A stretch of 64,000 bases of DNA from Nitrospirota bacterium. GTDB taxonomy: Bacteria > Nitrospirota > Thermodesulfovibrionia > Thermodesulfovibrionales > UBA1546. The DNA lies in NCBI GenBank assembly GCA_016212165.1, contig JACRGY010000104.1:58574-122573 (forward strand), read 5' to 3'. Positions 25,549-33,736 of the stretch are shown in pieces. A model generated the notes under the pieces. It was given only the letters and a program-made list of their open reading frames with translations. It was not told the origin of the DNA and did not search any database. Positions within the stretch are counted from its first letter, which is position 1. Every line of letters begins with the position of its first letter. The position numbers were made by a program, and so were the translations under genes.

Positions 25549-28263
25549 ATGGCAGAATTAAATAAAAGTTATACTCCAGAAGGCATAGAAGAAAAGTGGT
25601 ATGAGATATGGGTTAGCAGAGGATATTTCAAGCCGGAGATAAATCCCTCAGGAAAGCCGTATTCGATTGTTATCCCGCCGCCGAATGTAACAGGCTCATT
25701 GCACATGGGGCATGCCCTTAATGTGACATTGCAGGATGTTCTGGCCAGGTGGAAGAGAATGTGCGGTTTTAAAGTGCTCTGGGTTCCAGGCACTGACCAT
25801 GCCGGCATTGCGACCCAGAACGTGGTTGAGCGCCAGCTCGCATCAGAGAAAATTACCAGGCAGCAGCTCGGAAGAGATGCATTCATTGAAAGGGTATGGA
25901 AATGGAAAGCTGAATACGGCGGAAGGATAATCCATCAGCTCAAAAGCATGGGCGCTTCATGTGACTGGTCCAGAGAAAGGTTTACACTTGATGAGGGCCT
26001 TTCAAAGGCTGTAAAAGAAGTTTTTGTCAGGCTCTACGAAGAGGGGCTTATATACCAGGACAACAGGCTGATAAACTGGTGTCCCCGCTGCCATACAGCC
26101 TTATCAGACCTCGAGGTTGAGCACGAAGAACTTGACGGCTCATTGACCCATATCAGATATCCATTCTCAGACGGAAGCGGACACCTCACAGTTGCCACAA
26201 CAAGGCCTGAGACCATGCTCGGCGATACAGCAGTTGCCGTAAACCCGGCAGACGAAAGGTATAAGGATTTAATAGGAAAAACCATCTCTCTTCCTTTGAC
26301 AGACAGAAATATCCCTGTTGTTTCTGACACAGCTGTTGACATGGCCTTCGGCACAGGCGCAGTCAAGGTGACCCCTGCTCATGATTTTAATGACGAGGCC
26401 ATTGCAAAAAGACAGAGCCCTTCGCTCCCTTTTCTGATTGTCATAGATGATAATGCAAAGATGACCCCTGAGGCCGGGCCGGAATATTCAGGGCTTGACA
26501 GGTATGAGTGCAGAAAACGTGTTTTAATCGAACTCAGAGAACTGAATCTCATAGAAAAAGAAGAAAAACACAGGCATGCAATAGGGCACTGTTACAGGTG
26601 CAAGACGATGATTGAGCCGTTGCCGACACTTCAGTGGTATGTGAATGTGCAGTCTCTGGCAAAAGATGCAATGAATGTTGTGAGGGAGAAGAAGATCAGG
26701 ATATCTCCCGAGTCATGGGAAAATGCATATTTCGGGTGGATGGAAAATATAAAGGACTGGTGTATCTCACGCCAGATATGGTGGGGGCACAGAATTCCTG
26801 CATGGTACTGTCAGGAAATGCAAAATGCAAAATGCAAAATGCAAAAGGGGATTATTGTATCCCGTGAAACACCAAAGGAATGCCCTTTCTGCGGCTCTCA
26901 GAAGCTCGTACAGGATGAGGATGTGCTTGACACATGGTTTTCATCTGCCCTCTGGCCTTTTTCAACCCTTGGCTGGCCTGAAGGCACACCCGAGCTGAAG
27001 GCCTTCTATCCAACGAGTGTCCTTGTTACGGCATTTGACATACTTTTCTTCTGGGTTGCAAGGATGATAATGATGGGGCTTAAGTTTATGGGTGATGTGC
27101 CTTTCCGGCATGTATATATACACGCAATTATCAGGGACGCATCCGGCCAGAAGATGTCCAAATCAAAGGGCAATGTAGTTGACCCGCTGGTCCTGATTGA
27201 AAAATACGGCACAGATGCATTCAGGTTTACGCTTTGCGCATTTGCTGCACAGGGCAGGGACATAAAATTCTCAGAGGAAAGAGTTGAAGGATACAGGCAT
27301 TTTGTAAACAAGCTCTGGAACGCGACAAGATTTATAATGATGAATATAGAGCCGGTCAGCGGTCAGCGGTCAGCTATCAGCATAAAGAGACCGGAGAAAC
27401 TTGATCTTGCAAGCAGGTGGATATTGACCAGGCTGAGCGCAACTGTTGATGAAGTGAATACAGCTCTTGATGATTACAGATTTAATGACGCAGCAAACAG
27501 TATCTATCAGTTTGTATGGCATGAGTTCTGTGACTGGTATATTGAATTATCGAAATCCGAAATCCAAAATCCAAAGTCCAGAGATGGCGTTTTATGGTGC
27601 CTGCTTCATACGCTTGAGACATCCCTCAGGCTTCTGCACCCGTTTATGCCTTATGTGACAGAGGAGATATGGCAGAATATACCTAAGATTAGAGCAGAGG
27701 GCAGAGAGCAGAGAGCAGAGAGCAAAGAAAGCATAGTCATCTCGGATTATCCAAGATCTCTGCCGGGGGACCAGAAGGCAGAGGCAGAGATGTCTTATGT
27801 AATAGAGGCTGTAACCGGCATACGGACTATAAAGGGCGAACTCAATATCCCGCTGTCTGCCGGAGTGAAGGTATCAATAAAGACCTTTTCTGATGAGGCG
27901 GCAGGTATCCTGAAAGACAATCTGTATTACATAAGAAGGCTCTCAAGGGCAGCAGAAATAGAGATAGGCCGCGATATAACAAAGCCAATGGATTCTGCAG
28001 CATGCGTAAGGGCTTCTATGGAAATATATATACCGCTTAAAGGACTTTTGAATATTGATACAGAAATTGACAGGCATAGTAAAGAGATGAAAAAGGTTGA
28101 TGAGGCAATGGCTTTTCTTGACAGTAAACTTCTGAGCGAAGATTTTTTACAGAGGGCGCCTGAGGCTGTTGTAAAAAAGGAGAAGGCCAAGTACGGGGAG
28201 CTTGCAGCAAAAAAGGAAAGGATAAAAGAGAATATTAAGAAATTAAAAGGGATGGCAGGATAA
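25549..28263 (+). CDS. valS: Valyl-tRNA synthetase carrying four heptamer-repeat insertions
   Basis: A 904-residue class Ia synthetase. HIGH motif PPPNVTGSLHMGHAL, editing domain TTRPETMLGDTAVAV, KMSKS motif GQKMSKSKGN, and a C-terminal coiled coil are present. It charges tRNA-Val. Four short tandem heptamer tracts are embedded in frame: 26815-26848 (inside the zinc knuckle, widening C-x2-C to C-x7-C), 27354-27381, 27551-27578 and 27691-27725. They encode loops such as QNAKCKMQKG and RAEGREQRAESK. The rest of the enzyme looks intact. Confidence 0.95.
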   Translation: MAELNKSYTPEGIEEKWYEIWVSRGYFKPEINPSGKPYSIVIPPPNVTGSLHMGHALNVTLQDVLARWKRMCGFKVLWVPGTDHAGIATQNVVERQLASEKITRQQLGRDAFIERVWKWKAEYGGRIIHQLKSMGASCDWSRERFTLDEGLSKAVKEVFVRLYEEGLIYQDNRLINWCPRCHTALSDLEVEHEELDGSLTHIRYPFSDGSGHLTVATTRPETMLGDTAVAVNPADERYKDLIGKTISLPLTDRNIPVVSDTAVDMAFGTGAVKVTPAHDFNDEAIAKRQSPSLPFLIVIDDNAKMTPEAGPEYSGLDRYECRKRVLIELRELNLIEKEEKHRHAIGHCYRCKTMIEPLPTLQWYVNVQSLAKDAMNVVREKKIRISPESWENAYFGWMENIKDWCISRQIWWGHRIPAWYCQEMQNAKCKMQKGIIVSRETPKECPFCGSQKLVQDEDVLDTWFSSALWPFSTLGWPEGTPELKAFYPTSVLVTAFDILFFWVARMIMMGLKFMGDVPFRHVYIHAIIRDASGQKMSKSKGNVVDPLVLIEKYGTDAFRFTLCAFAAQGRDIKFSEERVEGYRHFVNKLWNATRFIMMNIEPVSGQRSAISIKRPEKLDLASRWILTRLSATVDEVNTALDDYRFNDAANSIYQFVWHEFCDWYIELSKSEIQNPKSRDGVLWCLLHTLETSLRLLHPFMPYVTEEIWQNIPKIRAEGREQRAESKESIVISDYPRSLPGDQKAEAEMSYVIEAVTGIRTIKGELNIPLSAGVKVSIKTFSDEAAGILKDNLYYIRRLSRAAEIEIGRDITKPMDSAACVRASMEIYIPLKGLLNIDTEIDRHSKEMKKVDEAMAFLDSKLLSEDFLQRAPEAVVKKEKAKYGELAAKKERIKENIKKLKGMAG
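26815..26848 (+). repeat. Heptamer repeat in valS, site 1 (CAAAATG)
   Basis: GAAATG then CAAAATG three times and CAAAAGG. It encodes EMQNAKCKMQKG between the two zinc-knuckle halves of ValRS; the second cysteine of the first knuckle now comes from the repeat itself. Confidence 0.8.
27354..27381 (+). repeat. Heptamer repeat in valS, site 2 (GGTCAGC)
   Basis: GGTCAGC three times then TATCAGC. It encodes VSGQRSAIS in a loop after the KMSKS-containing catalytic region. Confidence 0.8.
27551..27578 (+). repeat. Heptamer repeat in valS, site 3 (CGAAATC)
   Basis: CGAAATC twice, CAAAATC, CAAAGTC. It encodes SKSEIQNPKS in the anticodon-binding domain, just after WYIEL. Confidence 0.8.
27691..27725 (+). 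repeat. Heptamer repeat in valS, site 4 (AGAGCAG)
   Basis: AGAGCAG, AGGGCAG, AGAGCAG, AGAGCAG, AGAGCAA. It encodes RAEGREQRAESK, a charged loop after EEIWQNIPK. Confidence 0.8.
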
Positions 28264-28265
28264 TT

Positions 28266-29108
28266 ATGAAAATACCGCACAGCGTCAGGGAAATAATCCG
28301 CATGGCCCTTGAGGAAGACATAGGCAACGGAGATATTACAACCTCGTTCCTTATACCGGAAGACCAGGAATCAAGGGCCTTGATAATGGCAAAGGGAAAT
28401 TTTGTTGTTGCCGGGCTCCCGTTTGTGAAGGAAGTCTTTGCCATGATTTCTGCAGGAGCGAGATTTACTGTTTTTATCAATGACGGTTTAAAGGTGACAA
28501 AAGGGGATATGATTGCCGAGGTATATGGAAAGACAAGGGCACTGCTTGCAGGAGAAAGGGTCGGCCTTAATATACTTCAGCGCCTTTCCGGCATTGCAAC
28601 GCTTACAAATATGTTTGCGGAAAAGGTGAGTGGCCTGAATGCAAGGATTGTAGATACAAGGAAGACCACCCCGGGCCTCAGGTTCATGGAAAAATATGCT
28701 GTGAGGACAGGCGGGGGCAGCAATCACAGGTTCGGCCTTTTTGACGGCATACTGATAAAGGATAACCACATAGAGGCTGTCGGAAGCATAACAGAGGCCC
28801 TGCGCCTGGCCAAAGAAGGGCATCATCTTGCAAAGGTCGAGGTTGAGGTGGAAAACCTCAAGGACCTCAAAGAGGCAGTAGAAGGAGGCGCTGACATTGT
28901 GATGCTTGATAACATGTCTGTTGAGAATATGAAAGAGGCTGTAAAGATTGCACGCGGCATACAAAGAAATATAATCCTTGAGGCTTCAGGGAATGTAACC
29001 CTGAACAATGTCAGGGATATTGCTGAAACAGGCGTGGATCTGATATCAATAGGCGCGCTTACCCATTCAGCAACAGCAGCGGATATAAGCATGAAAATAG
29101 TGAGGTAA
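28266..29108 (+). CDS. nadC: Nicotinate-nucleotide pyrophosphorylase (carboxylating)
   Basis: A 280-residue quinolinate phosphoribosyltransferase: EEDIGNGDITT near the start, the DTRKTTPGLR motif, GGGSNHRFGLFDGILIKDNHI, and the closing ISIGALTHS. It makes nicotinate mononucleotide from quinolinate and PRPP in NAD synthesis. It starts 2 nt after valS and is surely co-transcribed. nadA/nadB are not in the window. Confidence 0.95.
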   Translation: MKIPHSVREIIRMALEEDIGNGDITTSFLIPEDQESRALIMAKGNFVVAGLPFVKEVFAMISAGARFTVFINDGLKVTKGDMIAEVYGKTRALLAGERVGLNILQRLSGIATLTNMFAEKVSGLNARIVDTRKTTPGLRFMEKYAVRTGGGSNHRFGLFDGILIKDNHIEAVGSITEALRLAKEGHHLAKVEVEVENLKDLKEAVEGGADIVMLDNMSVENMKEAVKIARGIQRNIILEASGNVTLNNVRDIAETGVDLISIGALTHSATAADISMKIVR

Positions 29109-29145
29109 TGTTTCGGGCGCTTGAGAAGGGCGAAGCCTCTGGGTA

Positions 29146-30846
29146 TCAGCCTGAAGCGCTCTTTTCCAGGCTCATCATGCCTTCCCTGGCCCTTTGATGT
29201 GCCGGAGATAATTTCAGCACTGCCTCAAATGTACTTTTTGCCCTTCCCTGGAATCCAAGCCTAAGATAGATATGTCCTGCCTCTGCCATATAATCGGCAT
29301 TAGCGGGCTCGATCTTCAATGCCCTCTGGACTGCCTTCTCAGCCTCTTTTAATCTGCCGAGTTTGTTGAGGGTCAACCCATAATAGTAATGATATTTCGC
29401 AATAGAGTTATGAAGATATGCTGCCTGGCCGAAAAGCTCCAATGCCTGTGTTAAGTTGCGCTTTGCGAATTCAATCGTGCCTTCCCCAAACTTTTCCTTT
29501 GCAAGTTCGTCATTTGAGACTGTCCGTACAGATTTATGGGATAACTGTTTATCGTACTGCCTTCTTTTTTCAGGGTCAGACAGTGTTGTATACGCCTGCG
29601 TCACAAAAGAAAATATTGCGTTAAGTTTTGCCTTCAGGTCGTCAGATTCAAGATTGAAATGCATGTCAGGATGAAATTCTTTTGCAACTTTATAATATGC
29701 CTTTTTAATCTCATCATGTGCTGCCCGTTCCTTAACAGCAAAAACTCCGTAATAACCGAGCCTCTCGTAGCTGTTATACATATTCTCTATCCTGTCTATG
29801 ACCTCCTGCGGCACACTCACATCCGGCTTTTCAATTATTTCTTCAGGAGATATTTCTACAACACCCTCTTCCTTGCCCTCCGACACATCAATTATCCTGG
29901 TGTTTAAAAGCGCATAAATAGTCTTAAGAGTTTCGAATGCATTAAAGCGGGAAAGCAAAAGCATGTCTTTGATTGAGGTCTTGCCTGTTATATAAGAGAG
30001 TATTTCCTTGGCTGTTTCATCTAATGTTATTGACTGGAACAGGTTTAAGGGGTCAGGAGAAAAGACAAGGGTCGCATCCATAAGTGCATTGAGATAATCT
30101 TTGGCCTTTTGAATATCGCTGTTTATCTTTATTCCCCTGTAGATAAGATTTGCAGCAGAGAGCTTAAGTATTATGACCTCATCAGTAGGAAGCGGGCCTT
30201 CATTGAATTCAAAATTTCCATCTTCAAGTCCAAAAAGGCTTATAATTATTTCTTCAACCTGATGTTTTACTGCATGGATAAGCTCCTGTGGCCTGAGATA
30301 ACCGAGTTCAACAAGTGCAGTGCCCTGCCTTTTGCCTGTTTTTTTTAAGACCTCTACAGAATGGTTATATTGTTCAAGATTTATCTTTTTCTCTCTGAGA
30401 AGAATATCGCCGAGCCTGTCAGCCTCCTGGTTCGATGCTGAAAATATCATATCCCCGTCTTTGGTATAGACTTTTTTCAGGATCGAGCCGCTTTTTATCC
30501 CGAGTATGCCTGTAATCTTGCTCCGTTGAAGTCCCATAAGAATATCCGCAAGCATATGGTGTTTCAAAGAACCCTTTACAGGGCCTGTCATTTTCAGCCC
30601 GGCCCTTGTGTGTGTTTTTGATTTTTTTAACCAGACTACTTCCCCCTTTGTATGAATGGCAGTATCCTTGATATTGAGGTCAAGAATTGTTCCCTCAGCA
30701 ATAGGCGGAGAATCTTCTATGATAAGTTTAACGCCATCGGCAGAATAATCAACTGTCTCTGCCCCGAAGGACTTTCCCCCGAGCAAAAGATTGAACTTTG
30801 AGTGTTTCTTGTATCTCCTGAAATGTCTTTTTTCCTTGTTAGCCAT
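29146..30846 (-). CDS. PilZ - PATAN (DUF4388) - J-domain - TPR fusion protein
   Basis: A 566-residue cytoplasmic protein with four modules in order. PilZ (about 5-100) has both c-di-GMP motifs, R7-x3-R11 and DYSADG. PATAN/DUF4388 (about 105-240) includes the GDILLREKKI and GYLRPQELIHAV segments. The J-domain (about 360-425) has an intact HPD at 392-394. C-terminal TPRs start near 465. The HPD motif predicts stimulation of an Hsp70 (DnaK) ATPase, and the PilZ domain predicts control by c-di-GMP. A second-messenger-controlled co-chaperone is a plausible reading. No dnaK is nearby. Confidence 0.85.
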   Translation of the reverse strand: MANKEKRHFRRYKKHSKFNLLLGGKSFGAETVDYSADGVKLIIEDSPPIAEGTILDLNIKDTAIHTKGEVVWLKKSKTHTRAGLKMTGPVKGSLKHHMLADILMGLQRSKITGILGIKSGSILKKVYTKDGDMIFSASNQEADRLGDILLREKKINLEQYNHSVEVLKKTGKRQGTALVELGYLRPQELIHAVKHQVEEIIISLFGLEDGNFEFNEGPLPTDEVIILKLSAANLIYRGIKINSDIQKAKDYLNALMDATLVFSPDPLNLFQSITLDETAKEILSYITGKTSIKDMLLLSRFNAFETLKTIYALLNTRIIDVSEGKEEGVVEISPEEIIEKPDVSVPQEVIDRIENMYNSYERLGYYGVFAVKERAAHDEIKKAYYKVAKEFHPDMHFNLESDDLKAKLNAIFSFVTQAYTTLSDPEKRRQYDKQLSHKSVRTVSNDELAKEKFGEGTIEFAKRNLTQALELFGQAAYLHNSIAKYHYYYGLTLNKLGRLKEAEKAVQRALKIEPANADYMAEAGHIYLRLGFQGRAKSTFEAVLKLSPAHQRAREGMMSLEKSASG

Positions 30847-30933
30847 TATAATCTTTATTATTTTACCCCTTCTTCCCCTCGTATATCAACCGCTGGTACA
30901 GGAGTGCCCCGTAGTTGTATTCGCCCTTCCGCA

Positions 30934-31007
30934 CTTTTGACTTTTGAACTTATGCTCTGTTGCTTTCACTTGACCCTTGAACCCTCGACCCCTTGAACCC
31001 TCGAAGT
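30934..31007 (+). repeat. Heptamer repeat tract with a 33-bp dispersed repeat
   Basis: 30934-30966 (CTTTTGACTTTTG through ATGCTCTGTTGCTTT) matches 33211-33243 at 31 of 33 positions. It is followed by TTGACCC, TTGAACC, CTCGACC, CCTTGAACC, CTCGAAG. The whole gap 30847-31149 holds only this and a small imperfect inverted repeat near 31008-31045. Confidence 0.7.
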
Positions 31008-31149
31008 TTAGGCTTCCGCGCTTGCTAGCTTTCCAGCTTTGAGCCTGGAATCAGCCCGGGCTTGATTTAGGTTCATGGTTAGTGGACAATATGAGTGTAG
31101 AAAAATACCTGGCGAGCAGGAAATTCAGGACAGAATTCAGGAGAGACAT

Positions 31150-32790
31150 ATGGAGAGCAGGCATAAGCGGATACTGATAAACGCAATCTACCCGGAAGAA
31201 AAAAGGGTCGCGATTGCAGAGGGGGAGACCCTTGTTGATTTCTACGTGGAACTATCGGAAAAGGAGCATCTCAAGGGGAATATTTACAAGGGCATCGTTA
31301 TCAGGATTGAGCCGGGCCTTCAGGCGGCCTTTGTAGATTTCGGCCAGAAGAAACACGGCTTCCTTCAGTTCAGGGAGATAAGCCGTGAATACTTCAAGGA
31401 GAAAAAGGAAGGCCGGCAGAGGCCGAGGATACAGGATGTTATTGAAAAGGGGCAGGAGATTGTTGTGCAGGTCGAGAAGGACGCGCGTGACACAAAGGGC
31501 GCGAGCCTGACCACTTTTATCTCGCTTCCGGGGAGGTACATAGTTATGCTGCCGGGGCAGGAACGGGTCGGCATTTCAAGAAAGATAGAGGCGCTCGAGG
31601 ACCGCGAGAGGCTAAAGGAGATATTTAAATCTCTGAAGCTTCCGAAGCATACCGGGTTCATACTCCGCACTGCCTGCAGCGAGCGGACAGGAGAGGAGTT
31701 GAACAACGACCTCAAGTATCTGACAAAGCTTTGGGACAGGATACAGGCCGAGGCAAAAAAGGCCTCTGCGCCTGCGCTTATATACAAAGAGCACGATATC
31801 GCGCTACGCACGGTCAGGGACTACCTTACTTCAGACGTTAGCGAGGTGCTCATTGACGACCCCGCGACATTTAAGAAGACAAAGGATTTCCTGCGGAAGG
31901 CGGCTCCGTGGCTGAAAACGAGCATCCGCCTCTACAGCGGGAAGAAACCGATTTTTTCCCATCACGATATTGAAGGACAGATAGCAAAGCTTGGCGAGCG
32001 CTACGTCCACCTTCCTTCAAAGGGCTACTTTGTGATAGATAAGGCCGAGGCGCTCACAGCAATAGACGTCAACTCCGGCAGAAGCAGGAAAGAAGAACAT
32101 ATCGAAGGAACTGCTCTCAGGACCAATCTTGAGGCAGCGGACGAGATAGCGCGCCATCTCAGGCTCAGAGATATCGGCGGCCTTATCGTAATAGATTTTA
32201 TTGATATGGAGTCATTAAAAAACCGGCGGGAAGTTGAGAACAGGCTGGAAGAGGCAATGAGCGCTGACAAGGCCCATTTCGAGCTGACAGGGATATCCAA
32301 ATTCGGGCTTATCGAGATGACGCGCGAGCGCCTGCGGCCTGCATTTGCCCAGGCCGTGAGCCGTGTGTGCGAAACCTGCGAGGGCACAGGGGCCATAAAA
32401 TCGGATGAATCAATCGCGATAGCAGCGTTGAAGAATATCCAGGCGCGCGCTGCCAGGGGAGACTGTGATTCCATTGCGTGCGACATGCCTGTCGGAAGCA
32501 TGAACTATCTCATCAACACGAAGAGAGAAGACCTGCTGAGGATAGAGAAGGACTTTGGCATCCCGGTTAAGCTTCGCGCGGACAATAGCCTGTCAGGCAG
32601 GTTCCTGCTTAAGGCCGTCGAGAAAAAGACTGAGGCTGTGCAAGAGGCAGGCATTGTTTCCAGTGAGGGCGGCATTCAGGGTTCAGCGGCAACGGCATCA
32701 GGGCAGGCCATGTTGGAAGGGCAGGGCGGTCAGAGGAGAAAAAGAAGAAGGCGCAGGAAGAAAAAAAGTCCTGAAGAAATAAGCGGATGA
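31150..32790 (+). CDS. rng: Ribonuclease E/G
   Basis: A 546-residue RNase E/G family endoribonuclease. It has the S1-like RNA-binding N-terminus (NIYKGIVIRIEPGLQAAFVDFG), the catalytic aspartates in AIDVNSGRS and IVIDFIDME, and the zinc-link CETCEGTG. The Arg/Lys-rich tail (RRKRRRRRKKKS) probably binds RNA or partners. It processes rRNA and degrades mRNA. I start at the ATG at 31150 behind CAGGAGAG; the upstream extension begins in repeat-like sequence. The gene is visibly richer in G+C than its neighbours. Confidence 0.92.
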   Translation: MESRHKRILINAIYPEEKRVAIAEGETLVDFYVELSEKEHLKGNIYKGIVIRIEPGLQAAFVDFGQKKHGFLQFREISREYFKEKKEGRQRPRIQDVIEKGQEIVVQVEKDARDTKGASLTTFISLPGRYIVMLPGQERVGISRKIEALEDRERLKEIFKSLKLPKHTGFILRTACSERTGEELNNDLKYLTKLWDRIQAEAKKASAPALIYKEHDIALRTVRDYLTSDVSEVLIDDPATFKKTKDFLRKAAPWLKTSIRLYSGKKPIFSHHDIEGQIAKLGERYVHLPSKGYFVIDKAEALTAIDVNSGRSRKEEHIEGTALRTNLEAADEIARHLRLRDIGGLIVIDFIDMESLKNRREVENRLEEAMSADKAHFELTGISKFGLIEMTRERLRPAFAQAVSRVCETCEGTGAIKSDESIAIAALKNIQARAARGDCDSIACDMPVGSMNYLINTKREDLLRIEKDFGIPVKLRADNSLSGRFLLKAVEKKTEAVQEAGIVSSEGGIQGSAATASGQAMLEGQGGQRRKRRRRRKKKSPEEISG

Positions 32791-32800
32791 TGCCTGCAGG

Positions 32801-33205
32801 ATGAAGTGGAAAACAATGAACCTGCCAACACGCCTTTACCTCATCAGCGCTATTATCCTGCTGGTTGGCCTGGGCAGCGCCCTCTGGATTTATCTTGCAG
32901 CCGGGGATAATTCTGAAAGCGTTTTGGGTTATGAAATATCAGGCGGGAATGCTTATCTCGTTGCGCCTGAAAATTCCAAAAAGTATGTACATGATTTAAA
33001 ACTCATTGGTGGAAATGCGGCTGTGTTTGCGGATGAATTCAGCCGCTGGTTTATCGGGCTGTGGCATGGAAAATCACTCGCATTTACAACGGCCTGCATT
33101 GCCGGCTTTATATCCCTTGTGTTTTTCTTTGCTGCCAGAATCGCACTATCCCACTTAACATCCGGCGCCCGTGATGAAAATAACAGGGCCGGGAACGAGA
33201 CTTGA
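32801..33205 (+). CDS. Hypothetical inner-membrane protein
   Basis: A 134-residue protein with two transmembrane helices, about residues 9-33 (LYLISAIILLVGLGSALWIY) and 92-117, separated by a roughly 60-residue periplasmic part (YEISGGNAYLVAPENSKKYVHDL, read as one strand-rich segment). It follows rng by 10 nt. I do not recognise the family. Confidence 0.65.
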   Translation: MKWKTMNLPTRLYLISAIILLVGLGSALWIYLAAGDNSESVLGYEISGGNAYLVAPENSKKYVHDLKLIGGNAAVFADEFSRWFIGLWHGKSLAFTTACIAGFISLVFFFAARIALSHLTSGARDENNRAGNET

Positions 33206-33210
33206 AGCAG

Positions 33211-33243
33211 CTTTTGACTTTTGCATTTATGCTCTGTTGCTTT
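33211..33243 (+). repeat. Second copy of the 33-bp dispersed repeat
   Basis: Matches 30934-30966 at 31 of 33 positions. The copies flank the rng/membrane-protein pair in direct orientation. Confidence 0.7.
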
Positions 33244-33271
33244 TCCTTCTCAGATTTGATGTAATATCCTT

Positions 33272-33673
33272 ATGCTAGTTCAGTATGAGGACGAGTCCCA
33301 GACCAACCGCAAACATCAGAGATATCCGATTTCTGCGACGGCGTTGATAAGGATTAAAAATAAGGATAACTCTTCAATTGATACTTTGGTTGCAAATATT
33401 TCCAAGCCGGGGTTAGGGCTCTATTCATATGTCTCGATTCCGGATGGAACGCCTGTATCCATAGAACTCTCTTTTATCGGAATAAAAGGGCTTGAAAAAG
33501 ACACCATCGAAGGGAAGGTAATACACTCGTCAAAACTGGGCAGCCTTTATTATGTCGGCGTTTTATTCGATGAGGAAATAAATGCCGCGGCACAGCCCTT
33601 GTTATACGGACACTTCTGGAAAATAGTTGAGTTGGAGAAAATAATCTTCTTTAAGCGAATGCCGGTTGATTGA
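33272..33673 (+). CDS. PilZ domain protein
   Basis: A 133-residue single PilZ domain with R-K-H-Q-R (RxxxR) at about 13-17 and NISKPGLG in place of DxSxxG. The Asp-to-Asn change still occurs in c-di-GMP-binding members. It is probably a c-di-GMP effector. It neighbours a GGDEF-EAL protein encoded convergently at 33737-35350. Confidence 0.8.
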   Translation: MLVQYEDESQTNRKHQRYPISATALIRIKNKDNSSIDTLVANISKPGLGLYSYVSIPDGTPVSIELSFIGIKGLEKDTIEGKVIHSSKLGSLYYVGVLFDEEINAAAQPLLYGHFWKIVELEKIIFFKRMPVD

Positions 33674-33736
33674 AGCTCTCTTGCTTTAGAATTTTCATTT
33701 TGTGGATTTAAGAACCGAGCATCATCGAATGTCGGC

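Noticed and set aside
26815..27725. CRISPR array or phase-variable contingency locus in valS
   Set aside because: Units are 7 nt without spacers, and frame disruption would kill an essential gene; no array-like structure exists anywhere in the window.
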